Part shown: positions 11,301 through 23,300 of the stretch, piece after piece
Layout of the letters: each line of letters opens with the position of its first letter
Position numbering within the stretch: position 1 is the first letter of the stretch
Assembly (NCBI RefSeq): GCF_964340395.1
Contig: NC_135558.1
Span: 22,219,564-22,250,563 of the forward strand
From: Glandiceps talaboti
Lineage: Eukaryota; Hemichordata; Enteropneusta; Spengelidae
DNA: 31,000 bases
Direction: 5' to 3'
Notes under the pieces: generated by a model
What the model was told of the DNA's origin: nothing
What the model saw: the letters and a program-made list of their open reading frames with translations, nothing else
Database searches by the model: none
Made by a program: the position numbers and the translations under genes

Positions 11301-14300
11301 TACTAACTTATTAGGGGTAAGACAGTTATAGATACTAACTCATTAGGGGTAAGATAGTTATAGATACTAACTCATTGGGGGTAAGACAGTTATAGATACT
11401 AACTCATTAGGGGTAAGACAGTTATAGATACTAACTTATTAGGGGTAAGACAATTATAGATACTAACTCATTAGGGGTAAGACAGTTATAGATACTAAAT
11501 CATTGGGGTAAGACAGTTATAGAGACTAACTCATTAGTGGTAAGACAGTTATAGATACTAACTTATTGAGGGTAAGACAGTTATAGATACTAACTCATTG
11601 AGGGTAAGACAGTTATAGATACTAACTCATTGGTGTAAGACAGTTATAGATACTAACTCATTGAGGGTAAGACAGTTATAGATACTAACTCATTGGTGTA
11701 AGACAGTTATAGATACTAACTTATTGGGGGTAAGACCGTTATAGATACTAACTTATTAGTGGTAAGACAGTTATAGATACTAACTCATTAGGGGTAAGAC
11801 AGTTATAGATACTAACTCATTAGGGGTAAGACAGTTATAGAGACTAACTCATTAGGGGTAAGACAGTTATAGATACTAACTCATTAGGGGTAAGACAGTT
11901 ATAGATACTAACTCATTGGGGGTAAGACAGTTATAGATACTAACTCATTGGGGGTAAGACAGTTATAGAGACTAACTTATTAGTGGTAAGACAGTTATAG
12001 ATACTAACTCATTGGGGGTAAGACAGTTATAGATACTAACTCATTGGGGGTAAGACAGTTATAGATACTAACTCATTGGGGGTAAGACAGTTATAGATAC
12101 TAACTCATTAGTGGTAAGACAATTATAGATACTAACTCATTAGGGGTAAGACAGTTATAGATACTAACTCATTGGGGGTAAGACAGTTATAGATACTAAC
12201 TCATTGGGGGTAAGACAGTTATAGATACTAACTCATTGGGGGTAAGACAGTTATAGATACTAACTTATTAGGCGTAAGACAGTTATAGATACTAACTCAT
12301 TAGGGGTAAGACAGTTATAGATACTAACTCATTAGGGGTAAGACAGTTATAGATACTAACTCATTAGGGGTAAGACAGTTATAGATACTAACTCATTAGG
12401 GGTAAGACAGTTATAGATACTAACTCATTAGGGGTAAGACAGTTATAGATACTAACTCTAATTATTTTAAATTTTTTTTATAGGTGATGAGTATTTATTT
12501 CGTGGGTATTTACTATAAATGCCCACTTGTCATTTATATTGTATCCAAAGTAAACCACATTAATATGTGTTTCATTTTACTGTTTATCTGACTTCCTTCA
12601 TCTGTTGACTTGCAGCAAATGCCTGTTATCCTTGCTGGTAATGAAGCACAGAAGAAGAAATATTTAGGAAGAATGATGGAGGAACCATTAATGTGTGTAA
12701 GTCACGTTCTGTCTCTGCTCACATATCTTTCAAATTCTTGACTGTACAGTGCTACTATAAATGTAACCAGCCATCCCATCAGCAATTTGTCAGTCCTGAT
12801 GTTTGAAATATCAGTGAAACATTGAAAAAGTAGAAAAACTACAATTTTGTAATAAAAAACAGAAATAGAATAAATTTGATACTGTTTGTGGCACAGTTAT
12901 CTACAATGCCAGTTTCTCTCAAATAAGTTGTGACCACAGACCTCAGATGAGCTCAGATTTACAGAGGATGAAATTTGTTTAATCCTGTTATACCCAATTT
13001 GAGTTTACTTGTAGTCGAAAGAAAATTTGTAACCATATACTCTGTAAGCCCCAGCTTGAACTTAGTTGTATATTAAGCCTGACATACTTCACTGCCGAGT
13101 CAGGATTATTTGTAGTTGCCTCCTTGAAGGAATGTTGAGCTCCCCTGTGGGAGGGGAAGGCTGTCAACACCCTTCACTTATGCTGGCATAGTTGGGTGGT
13201 AGTCAAGCATTACTATGGTAATAACTGACTTTTCCACCACAACCACGGGAGAAATAGTGCGTCTATAAAGAAGTCACTTCTTTTTAAAAGATACCATTTT
13301 TTGAGCAGAGTGAAATCAAGTTGGATTGGCCTGGACACGTCTAAGTACAAGGCAGACTATGTATCGACAACGTGAGTACAATTCAATATCTTACCACTTC
13401 CAATGAGTCTGACATGGGTGGCTTGTAATACAAGTAAGCCTTTTCCTGCTGAGCACTGCTACAATAAATGTTGAACCGATTGGCCTACATTACAATGTAG
13501 TTTGATTCAGACTACTGTGCCTGATAATGACTTTGACTTGATCTCACTTCACTGCAGTAATTTATGGCTTGGATTGTTATCATTTGGAATGAATTTCTGC
13601 ATATAAGCTTATTTGGATACAAATGGATAGATACAATAACAGTGTTTCCTTCATTGTTATTGCAGGATGTAAACCAATGCATGACCCATCCCCAAACTGC
13701 ATGCTCCATGTCTCTACGAGAACTTTCCAGTCTTAAAATTACTGACAATGAAACGTCTATTCTCACAGGTGATGCATTGACAAGATCAGGTGACACTGCA
13801 TGTAGAGTTCACCTTGTATTTGATGAAAATGATGTTGCTCGACCAGCAAGTCCCGCAGGGGAAGGCAATGACAACACAAGCCCAGCGACAGAGACACATA
13901 ACTCCCCAGAGCAAGACAGAGGGGAAGTACCAATGGATGAACGTATTGATAGTGAGGATGATTATCTGAGATGTGCGGTATATAGAAACTGTCAACAGCA
14001 AGCCGAAAATACAGCCAGACGTATTGCTCATAGGCGCCGAATGATGGAAATTGCATCTGAACGTAGAACAGAAAGTGATCAAGACAATTCTAGTCTTGAT
14101 AGTGATGATGAGGAGTATATACCTTCTGAATTGTCATCAAGTAGTCTCCCTTCTTCCTCAGGGGAGGAACAGTTTTCATCTGATACTCAATGTTTGACCG
14201 AGCAGGCTCGTCGGAGGGTGCGACATAGTATCCTTGAAAGGATTGAAGCCACATGGGTAGATGACGAGTATTCAGAGCCTGATGAGTACGAGCATACTGA

Positions 14301-17300
14301 TGAAACTGACAGTGAGGTAGAGGATGATGGTTGGTCCCCAAGACTGACAGAACGTCATCCATATGCCTTTGATAACAGTGATGTACCTGGTCCAAATATT
14401 GAAATGGGTGCCAGATCTCGCCCCTTAGAGGCATTCTACCATATGTTCCCCTCTCGCCTTATCCGTAGACTTAGACGGGAAACAAATCGTTATGCTAGAT
14501 GGAGGCAACGAAGCAGTGGGCGTGATAAGTATTGGTCACGGGTAGGGGATGATGAAATGCGTGCTTTAATTGGTGTAATGGTGTTGATGGGTCCAGACCC
14601 TAAACCAGAGATTGGAGACTACTGGTCACACCATCGCACACTGAGAAATGATTTCATTGCCAGTGTAATGCCACGTAATCGTTTCCAGAAGTTGATGCAA
14701 TACTTTCACTGCAATGATCCCTCAAAAGATCCAGCTAACCTCCCAAGTGGACGTAGACGGACAAGGGAAAGGTGTCGTACACCCTTATACAAAGTGCAAC
14801 CAATACTAGATGCAGTCTTGGACCAATTCACTACGGTGTACAACTTGCATGAACAACTAGCAATCGATGAAGGAATAGTTGGCTACAAAGGAAGGTTTGC
14901 TGGTATCCCAACTGTATTTATCAAGGGAAAACCAAGAGCTAAGGGCTTCAAAGTCTATGCATTGGCGGATGCTGTGACTGGCTATATTGGCAATATGAAG
15001 TTCATGACCTCCACTGGAAGCCATGAGAGGGATTCCCGAGATGTTTCTCGAACCCAGAAAATCTGTGTTGATCTCCTTCAACATGTAATGGGCAAGCATC
15101 ACACCCTGTACACAGACAGCTTTTACACCAGTATTGGTATGGCTCAAACACTGCTTGAGGACCATGACACATACCTCATTGGCAGTATAAGACAGGATAG
15201 AAGGGATTTCCCCAATGCATTACGCACAAATGCTCGGAGAAACCCTGACAGTGCCCAAATCAAGAATCTACAGAGGGGACAGTTTGTCTCTAGGCAGAAA
15301 GGTAACATGGTCGTGGTGAGCTGGAAAGACTCCAACCTCCTAAATTTGCTGACAACATGTTACGAGGGGTACAGAACTAATCATCGCAGAGTGGTGCGAT
15401 TTATTCGCTCACGGGAAACAGGAAGAAAACAGCCGTATTCTCTCCCTGCACCAGAAGTCGTAGACCAGTACAATCAGTACATGGGTGGAGTTGACAGAGC
15501 CAACCAGCTACGCTGCTATTATACAGCACAGAGGCAAACCCACAAATGGTGGAAGTATATATTCTTCTACCTGTTAGATACAGCAATAGCAAATGCATGG
15601 CTGATGTACAGAGAAAAAGTTGATCCAAAAAAGTCCCATAAGAATTTCCAGATTGAAGTTGGAATGGCACTTATTGGTGGATTCACCACCCGACGCCAAG
15701 CTTTGAGAAGCTCTGCACCTCCACTTGATACATACAAGAACCACACACTGATACACAGCCAAGCCCGTGCTGCAAGCTGTAGGTTCTGCATCCAGATGGG
15801 AAGAAAAACAAGAAAGGGATGCTACGTCTCTACCGTTTACAGATGCAGGGAGTGTGCCATCAACCTGTGCAAGGACTGCTTTCTGCCATATCATCGGGTT
15901 GCCACTGGAACCCCCAGCACAGTCCAAGAGACACAGTATGAGCCTGAATTACAGGAAGAGGCCAGAAGACGTTGGGAAGATGCATCAAGGCAAGGGCGAA
16001 GGAGAGGTGCAGCAAGACGACGACAACAAGCTATAAGTTCTCGACCTACTACCAGAAGTGGACGTTAAAGACAATAAACTATTGTTAAGGACTATAGTGG
16101 GCCCCTGGGTGGGGTGTCCTCAAGATATTCTCTGACATACTCAGTGCCAAAGTGTGGTAACTGACCCCAAATATCTTATTTATTTTACTGCAGGACTGGT
16201 TGTAGCGGAAAGAGATATCCGTACTGACGTACATACATAGTATAATAGGTATACCCCCAGTCCTATTTGCAGGTAATTTTTTGTCTGTGCCAAGTCAAAA
16301 ATTACCAACTATGAAGTGAGATCAAGATGTACTTACATTTCCTGATGGTAGACTAAATTGTATTACGTTGTACTTTATGCTCAGCCAAGTCAGACTCTTT
16401 TGTAGTCAAGGCAGCTAACTCGTACTCAGTTGTAGTCAGTCTGACCAGTTCGTAAAAATTGTAAGTGACAGAAAAAGTCCAACTTGCTATTAGTTGTACT
16501 AGTCTATTTTTACTTGTACTAGATTGTATTGAAGGTATATGAATTGTACTCTCTTGTAGTTCGACCAACCAACTTGAAATAAATTGTAGTTGCTGAAACT
16601 GTCCAACTTGTAGTTAGTCAGTCTGTCAATGCTAAACACTAACCATTGGCAAGGACCCAACTACAAGTAAATTCAAGCTGGGAGTGAAAGACTCAAACCC
16701 TTTGGGAAATAGAGGATTAATTTAGCATAGGGGCCTAGGAAGATGGAGATTTAGCTCATCCCTGGGACTGCAATATGTTGCTGAAACAAATGCACGCTTC
16801 GGATGACAGCATGATTATTTTCCACAAAAATATCATGGCATTTTTTTGGTATTGTCCAGAATGTATATTACTTTGAAATTCATAAATAATTACTTGCCTC
16901 TTTCCTATCTCACCTGCAAGTATTTACTATTGTTCAAGTTGAAATGTGTGAAATAAACCATACATGTTCTTATTTAATGCCACATGACAATGCAACTCTG
17001 CCATGTTGCACCAACTACATGCTACATGTACTACATCATTCATTGTTTGGCTTGTAGAATCATCCAGGGTAGAATGTGAAACTGTTGCCAATCTAAACAA
17101 CAGCAAGTTCAGTGCTACTACATTTGTACTTGTTCTTGAAACCAAGCTGAATACTGCATGAATAGTGTGTTTTGTTTGGACTATAATAAATAAACTTTGT
17201 ACACAAAGAATTCATTTCTCTTCCACTTTTGATTGGGGAAACAGACATGTGTGTGTGCATGTGTATGTGCATGTGTGTGTGTGTGTGTGTGTGTGCATGT

Positions 17301-20300
17301 GCGTGGGTGTGGATTTTCTCGAGTTACTCAATTTATGCTTCCAATAATATCAATGTTACAGGCATATGGTGTGACAGAACCTGGAGCTGGATCAGATGTA
17401 GCTGGTATCAAGACTAGAGCTGAAAAGAAAGGTGACCACTATGTGATCAATGGACAGAAGATGTGGATCACCAATGGTGGTCATGCCAACTGGTATTTTG
17501 TACTGGCAAGAACTAATCCTGACCCTAAAGTACCAGCTAGTAAAGCATTCACTGGATTTATTGTGGATAGAGATACACCTGGACTTACACCTGGTAGAAA
17601 GGTTTGTCTTTTGTCTTTATAATACTGTCATTGGCTAGTACCGATACACCTGGTAGAAAGGTTTGTCTTTTGTCTTTAGAACACTGTCATTGGCTAGTAC
17701 CGATACATCTGGTAGAAAGGTTTGTCTTTTGTCTTTAGAACACTGTCATTGGCTAGTACCGATACACCTGGTAGAAAGGTTTGTTTTTGTCTTTAGAACA
17801 CTGTCATTGGCTAGTACCGGTACACCTGGTAGAAAGGTTTGTTTTTTGTCTTTAGAACACTGTCATTGGCTAGTACCGATACACCTAGTAGAAAGGTTTG
17901 TTTTTTGTCTTTAGAACACTGTCATTGGCTAGTACCGATACACCTGGTAGAATTGTTTGTTTTTGTCTTTAGAACACTGTCATTGGCTAGTACCGATACA
18001 CCTGGTAGAAAGGTTTGTTTTTTGTCTTTAGAACACTGTTATTGGCTAGTACCGATACACCTGGTAGAAAGGTTTGTTTTTTGTCTTTAGAACACTCATT
18101 GGCTAGTACCGATACACCTGGTAGAATGATTTGTCATTTGTCTTTAGAACACTGTCATTGGCTAGTACCGATACACCTGGTAGAATGATTTGTTTTTTGT
18201 CTTTAGAACACTGTCATTGGCTAGTACCGATACACCTGGTAGAATGGTTTGTTTTTGTCTTTAGAACACTGTCATTGGCTAGTACCGATACACCTGGTAG
18301 AAAGGTTTGTTTTTTGTCTTTAGAACACTCTCATTGGCTAGTACCAATACATCTGGTAGAAAGGTTTGTTTTTGTCTTTAGAACACTGTCATTGGCTAGT
18401 ACCGATACACCTGGTAGAAAGGTTTGTTTTTGTCTTTAGGACACTGTCATTGGCTAGTACCAATACACCTGGTAGAATGATTTGTCATTTGTCTTTAGAA
18501 CACTGTCATTGGCTAGTACCGATACACCTGGTAGAAAGGTTTGTTTTTGTCTTTAGAACACTGTCATTGGCTAGTACCGATACACCTGGTAGAATGATTT
18601 GTCATTTGTCTTTAGAACACTGTCATTGGCTAGTAGTAATACACCTGGTAGAATGGTTTGTTTTTGTCTTTAGAACACTGTCATTGGCTAGTACCGATAC
18701 ACCTGGTAGAATGATTTGTTTTTGTCTTTAGAACACTGTCATTGGCTAGTACCGATACACCTGGTAGAATGATTTGTTTTTGTCTTTAGAACACTGTCAT
18801 TGGCTTGTACCGATACACCTGGTAGAATGATTTGTCATTTGTCTTTAGAACACTGTCATTGGCTAGTACTGATACACCTGGTAGAATGGTTTGTTTTTGT
18901 CTTTAGAACACTGTCATTGGCTAGTACCGATACACCTGGTAGAATGATTTGTCATTTGTCTTTAGAACACTGTCATTGGCTAGTACCGATACACCTGGTA
19001 GAAAGGTTTGTTTTTGTCTTTAGAACACTGTCATTGACTAGTACCGATACACCTGGTAGAATGATTTGTTTTTTGTCTTTAGAACACTGTCATTGGCTAG
19101 TACTGATACACCTGGTAGAATGATTTGTTTTTGTCACTTAATATATTCAGACACACACATTATGCCAGTGTTACACCGATGTAAAGTTACAACTGAATTC
19201 CATCACCCTACCAAGGTTGTTTGTCTTATGTTTTACTACTATGTACGGTGTGTAACAGGTAAACTTGGTAGCTTGAAATCATTCATTTGACGTAACTTTA
19301 TGCCAGTGCAGCACTTGCATAACTGTGTGTGTCTGAACTAGGTATTAATAACACTGCCTATCATTGGCTACTACAGATACACCTTGACTTTTACCTGGTA
19401 GAAAGGTTGGTTGCATTTAATAATCTTTCATTGGCTGGTACATAACCTGGTTCTGAGACGGTGAATCTGTGATTAGGAATATTGTGGGTACATACATCAT
19501 ACACCTGGGTTTACACCCAATCTGATTAAAATCTGATGAAGTTCACTCAGCACGATTTCTTTTTAGCTCTTACATTTACTGTCGGTTGTTCTTGTGTAAT
19601 TGCCCATTACATACATCTGAGAAGACTGAGTGAATTCACTCAACAAATGAGAATGCATAATGTGCCAAAAAACATACAGGTACAGTACTTCAGAGTGCTC
19701 TGTTCGAAAAGAGCACGAGCACAGAGTAGAGACAACAATGTTATCGTTATTGTTTGATGGTTCTCTTTCTTTCAATTTCAAATGTTGAATGTAATATTGT
19801 AAGACAGATTCTGATTGATTACTTGTAAGTACAAGATTGGGTTTGGGAAATCCTATGGTATTATGTCAGATGTATGTAACGAGTACTCATAAAAGAACAA
19901 ACAACAGTAAATGTAAGAGCCAAAAAGAAATTGCACCATGTTCCTTACATAAGATTTTAATCAGATTGGGTTTACATGTAGACATACAATGTATTTGATG
20001 TATTTTACTGTGTGTATTGTGGCTACTACATTTACACCTTGATTGAAGACAGCATTTGCAGATCAATTCTTTATAACTCTTTTTGTGGGATTGTATTTGT
20101 CAGATATTCAGATTTACCAATAACAATGATAATAGTAATAATAATCTTTTATTTATATTCGATAGTTCTATAAGTATATAAATGCTTGTCTCCCAAGAGG
20201 GCTGACCCTCATATGTTCAGTGTTAGTGAAGGTGGAAACTGGAGTATCCATGGAAACCTGCATTATTTTGTAAAGACAAACTGAATGACACTCTTCTTAC

Positions 20301-23300
20301 TTGCACTGGCACATTCTAATAAATGCCACATTAGGGCCTGAATACTGACTGCAGTGTATCATATGAGGCAAGTGGTTTAACTGCTTGGCCACTGACAGCA
20401 ATTGGCAAACATTCATTTATCGAACATTCTATTAAAATGTAGGAGATGAATATGGGTCAGCGTTGCAGTGATACACGTGGTATTACTTTTGAAGATGTGG
20501 TTGTTCCTAAAGAGAATGTACTGATTGGTGAAGGAGCTGGATTTAAGATTGCTATGGGAGCTTTTGATAAGACAAGACCACCAGTAAGTGCACTTTGTGA
20601 GGTAGAAAGCAACATAATATACCATGCACAAACCAAGTTGAACACATTCAAACATGAAATGAAATGTTCAAAGTCGCTAATACAATTTCTACTTTTTCAT
20701 AAATTACAAAATGTATGCTTGTGTAGGTATAATAAACCTCATAATATATATTTTCATTCAGCTGAAGTTTAGGTACCCTTGAGTTGGTACGTCTTTTAAA
20801 AATTGCTTCAAACTTATCTCATTGTGAATTTATATGTACCCTATTCTTCACTTGGATATACTGTTATCGAGGCATACCTTGATAGATTTCCCAACTATGC
20901 CATGTTATCTATTGTTCCCATTTCCCCATGTACATGTATGATCCTGTACATGTATAACAAGTGTTGCTTTTATGTTGCTAGGTTGCAGCAGGTGCTGTAG
21001 GACTTGCACAGAGAGCATTGGATGAAGCAACAAGATATGCCTTAGAGAGGAAGACCATGGGGAAACCCATTGCACAGGTTAGTATAACCACAGTCACATC
21101 ATTGATATCAGGTTAGTATAACCACAGTCACATCATTGATATTAGGTTAGTATAGCCACAGTCACATCATTGATATTAGGTTAGTATAACCACAGTCACA
21201 TCATTGATATCAGGTTAGTATAACCACAGTCACATCATTGATATCAGGTTAGTATAACCACAGTCACATCATTGATATCAGGTTAGTATAACCACAGTCA
21301 CATCATTGATATTAGGTTAGTATAGCCACAGTCACATCATTGATATTAGGTTAGTATAACCACAGTCACATCATTGATATCAGGTTAGTATAACCACAGT
21401 CACATCATTGATATCAGGTTAGTATAACCACAGTCACATCTTTGATATTAGGTTAGTATAACCACAGTCACATCATTGATATCAGGTTAGTATAACCACA
21501 GTCACATCATTGATATCAGGTTAGTATAACCACAGTCACATCATTGATATTAGGTTAGTATAACCACAGTCACATCATTGATATCAGGTTAGTATAACCA
21601 CAGTCACATCATTGATATTAGGTTAGTATAACCACAGTCACATCATTGATATTAGGTTAGTATAACCACAGTCACATCATTGATATCAGGTTAGTATAAC
21701 CACAGTCACATCATTGATATTAGGTTAGTATAACCACAGTCACATCATTGATATCAGGTTAGTATAGCCACAGTCACATCATTGATATCAGGTTAGTATA
21801 ACCACAGTCACATCATTGATATCAGGTTAGTATAACCACAGTCACATCATTGATATCAGGTTAGTATAACCACAGTCACATCATTGATATTAGGTTAGTA
21901 TAGCCAGTCACATCATTGATATTAGGTTAGTATAACCACAGTCACATCATTGATATTAGGTTAGTATAGCCACAGTCACATCATTGATATCAGGTTAGTA
22001 TAACCACAGTGACATCATTGATATTAGGTTAGTATAACCACAGTCACATCATTGATATTAGGTTAGTATAACCACAGTCACATCATTGATATCAGGTTAG
22101 TATAACCACAGTCACATCATTGATATTAGGTTAGTATAACCACAGTCACATCATTGATATTAGGTTAGTATAACCACAGTCACATCATTGATATCAGGTT
22201 AGTATAACCACAGTCACATCATTGATATTAGGTTAGTATAACCACAGTCACATCATTGATATTAGGTTAGTATAGCCACAGTCACATCATTGATATCAGG
22301 TTAGTATAGCCACAGTCACATCATTGATATTAGGTTAGTATAACCACAGTCACATCATTGATATCAGGTTAGTATAACCACAGTCACATCATTGATATTA
22401 GGTTAGTATAACCACAGTCACATCATTGATATCAGGTTAGTATAACCACAGTCACATCATTGATATCAGGTTAGTATAGCCACAGTCACATCATTGATAT
22501 CAGGTTAGTATAACCACAGTCACATCATTGATATCAGGTTAGTATAACCACAGTCACATCATTGATATCAGGTTAGTATAACCACAGTCACATCATTGAT
22601 ATTAGGTTAGTATAGCCAGTCACATCATTGATATTAGGTTAGTATAACCACAGTCACATCATTGATATTAGGTTAGTATAGCCACAGTCACATCATTGAT
22701 ATCAGGTTAGTATAACCACAGTGACATCATTGATATTAGGTTAGTATAACCACAGTCACATCATTGATATTAGGTTAGTATAACCACAGTCACATCATTG
22801 ATATCAGGTTAGTATAACCACAGTCACATCATTGATATTAGGTTAGTATAACCACAGTCACATCATTGATATTAGGTTAGTATAACCACAGTCACATCAT
22901 TGATATCAGGTTAGTATAACCACAGTCACATCATTGATATTAGGTTAGTATAACCACAGTCACATCATTGATATTAGGTTAGTATAGCCACAGTCACATC
23001 ATTGATATCAGGTTAGTATAGCCACAGTCACATCATTGATATTAGGTTAGTATAACCACAGTCACATCATTGATATCAGGTTAGTATAACCACAGTCACA
23101 TCATTGATATTAGGTTAGTATAACCACAGTCACATCATTGATATCAGGTTAGTATAACCACAGTCACATCATTGATATCAGGTTAGTATAACCACAGTCA
23201 CATCATTGATATTAGGTTAGTATAGCCACAGTCACATCATTGATATTAGGTTAGTATAACCACAGTCACATCATTGATATTAGGTTAGTATAACCACAGT

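Larger units (their letters stand above)
12979..16720 (+). mobile_element. piggyBac transposon, apparently full length (~3.7 kb)
   Basis: The element at 12983-16716 is flanked on both sides by TTAA (12979-12982, 16717-16720), the piggyBac target site. The terminal inverted repeats are TCCTGTTATACCCAA (left) and TCCTCTATTTCCCAA (right, reverse complement), 11 of 15 identical. A 21-bp subterminal inverted repeat beginning CCCAGCTTGAA lies at 13050-13070 and inverted at 16662-16682 (19 of 21 identical). It is 67 bp from the left end but 34 bp from the right end. Asymmetric internal repeats of this kind are typical of piggyBac. TTGTAGT/TTGTACT words are dense in both end regions, especially 16365-16620. 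The transposase gene at 13564-16068 is open, in the same direction as ACADM. A potentially autonomous copy. Confidence 0.88.

Noticed and set aside
7879-12458. CRISPR-like array
   Set aside because: Units are contiguous with no unique spacers, and the sequence is a eukaryotic intron. The same holds for the arrays at 5537-7247, 17585-19137 and 21078-26979.
13512-16036. Many overlapping open frames on both strands across the transposase gene
   Set aside because: Shadows of the 834-codon transposase frame; none has recognisable domains.
17247-17312. TG tract as a regulatory Z-DNA element
   Set aside because: Z-DNA potential is common to all TG microsatellites and nothing else here indicates function, so it is listed only as a repeat.
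17663-19290. Series of plus-strand open frames (83-121 codons) with repeated [15 protein letters not shown]
   Set aside because: They are translations of the 59-bp minisatellite and change frame with unit length; stops are regular. The exon-like TPGRK is explained by the copied exon end.
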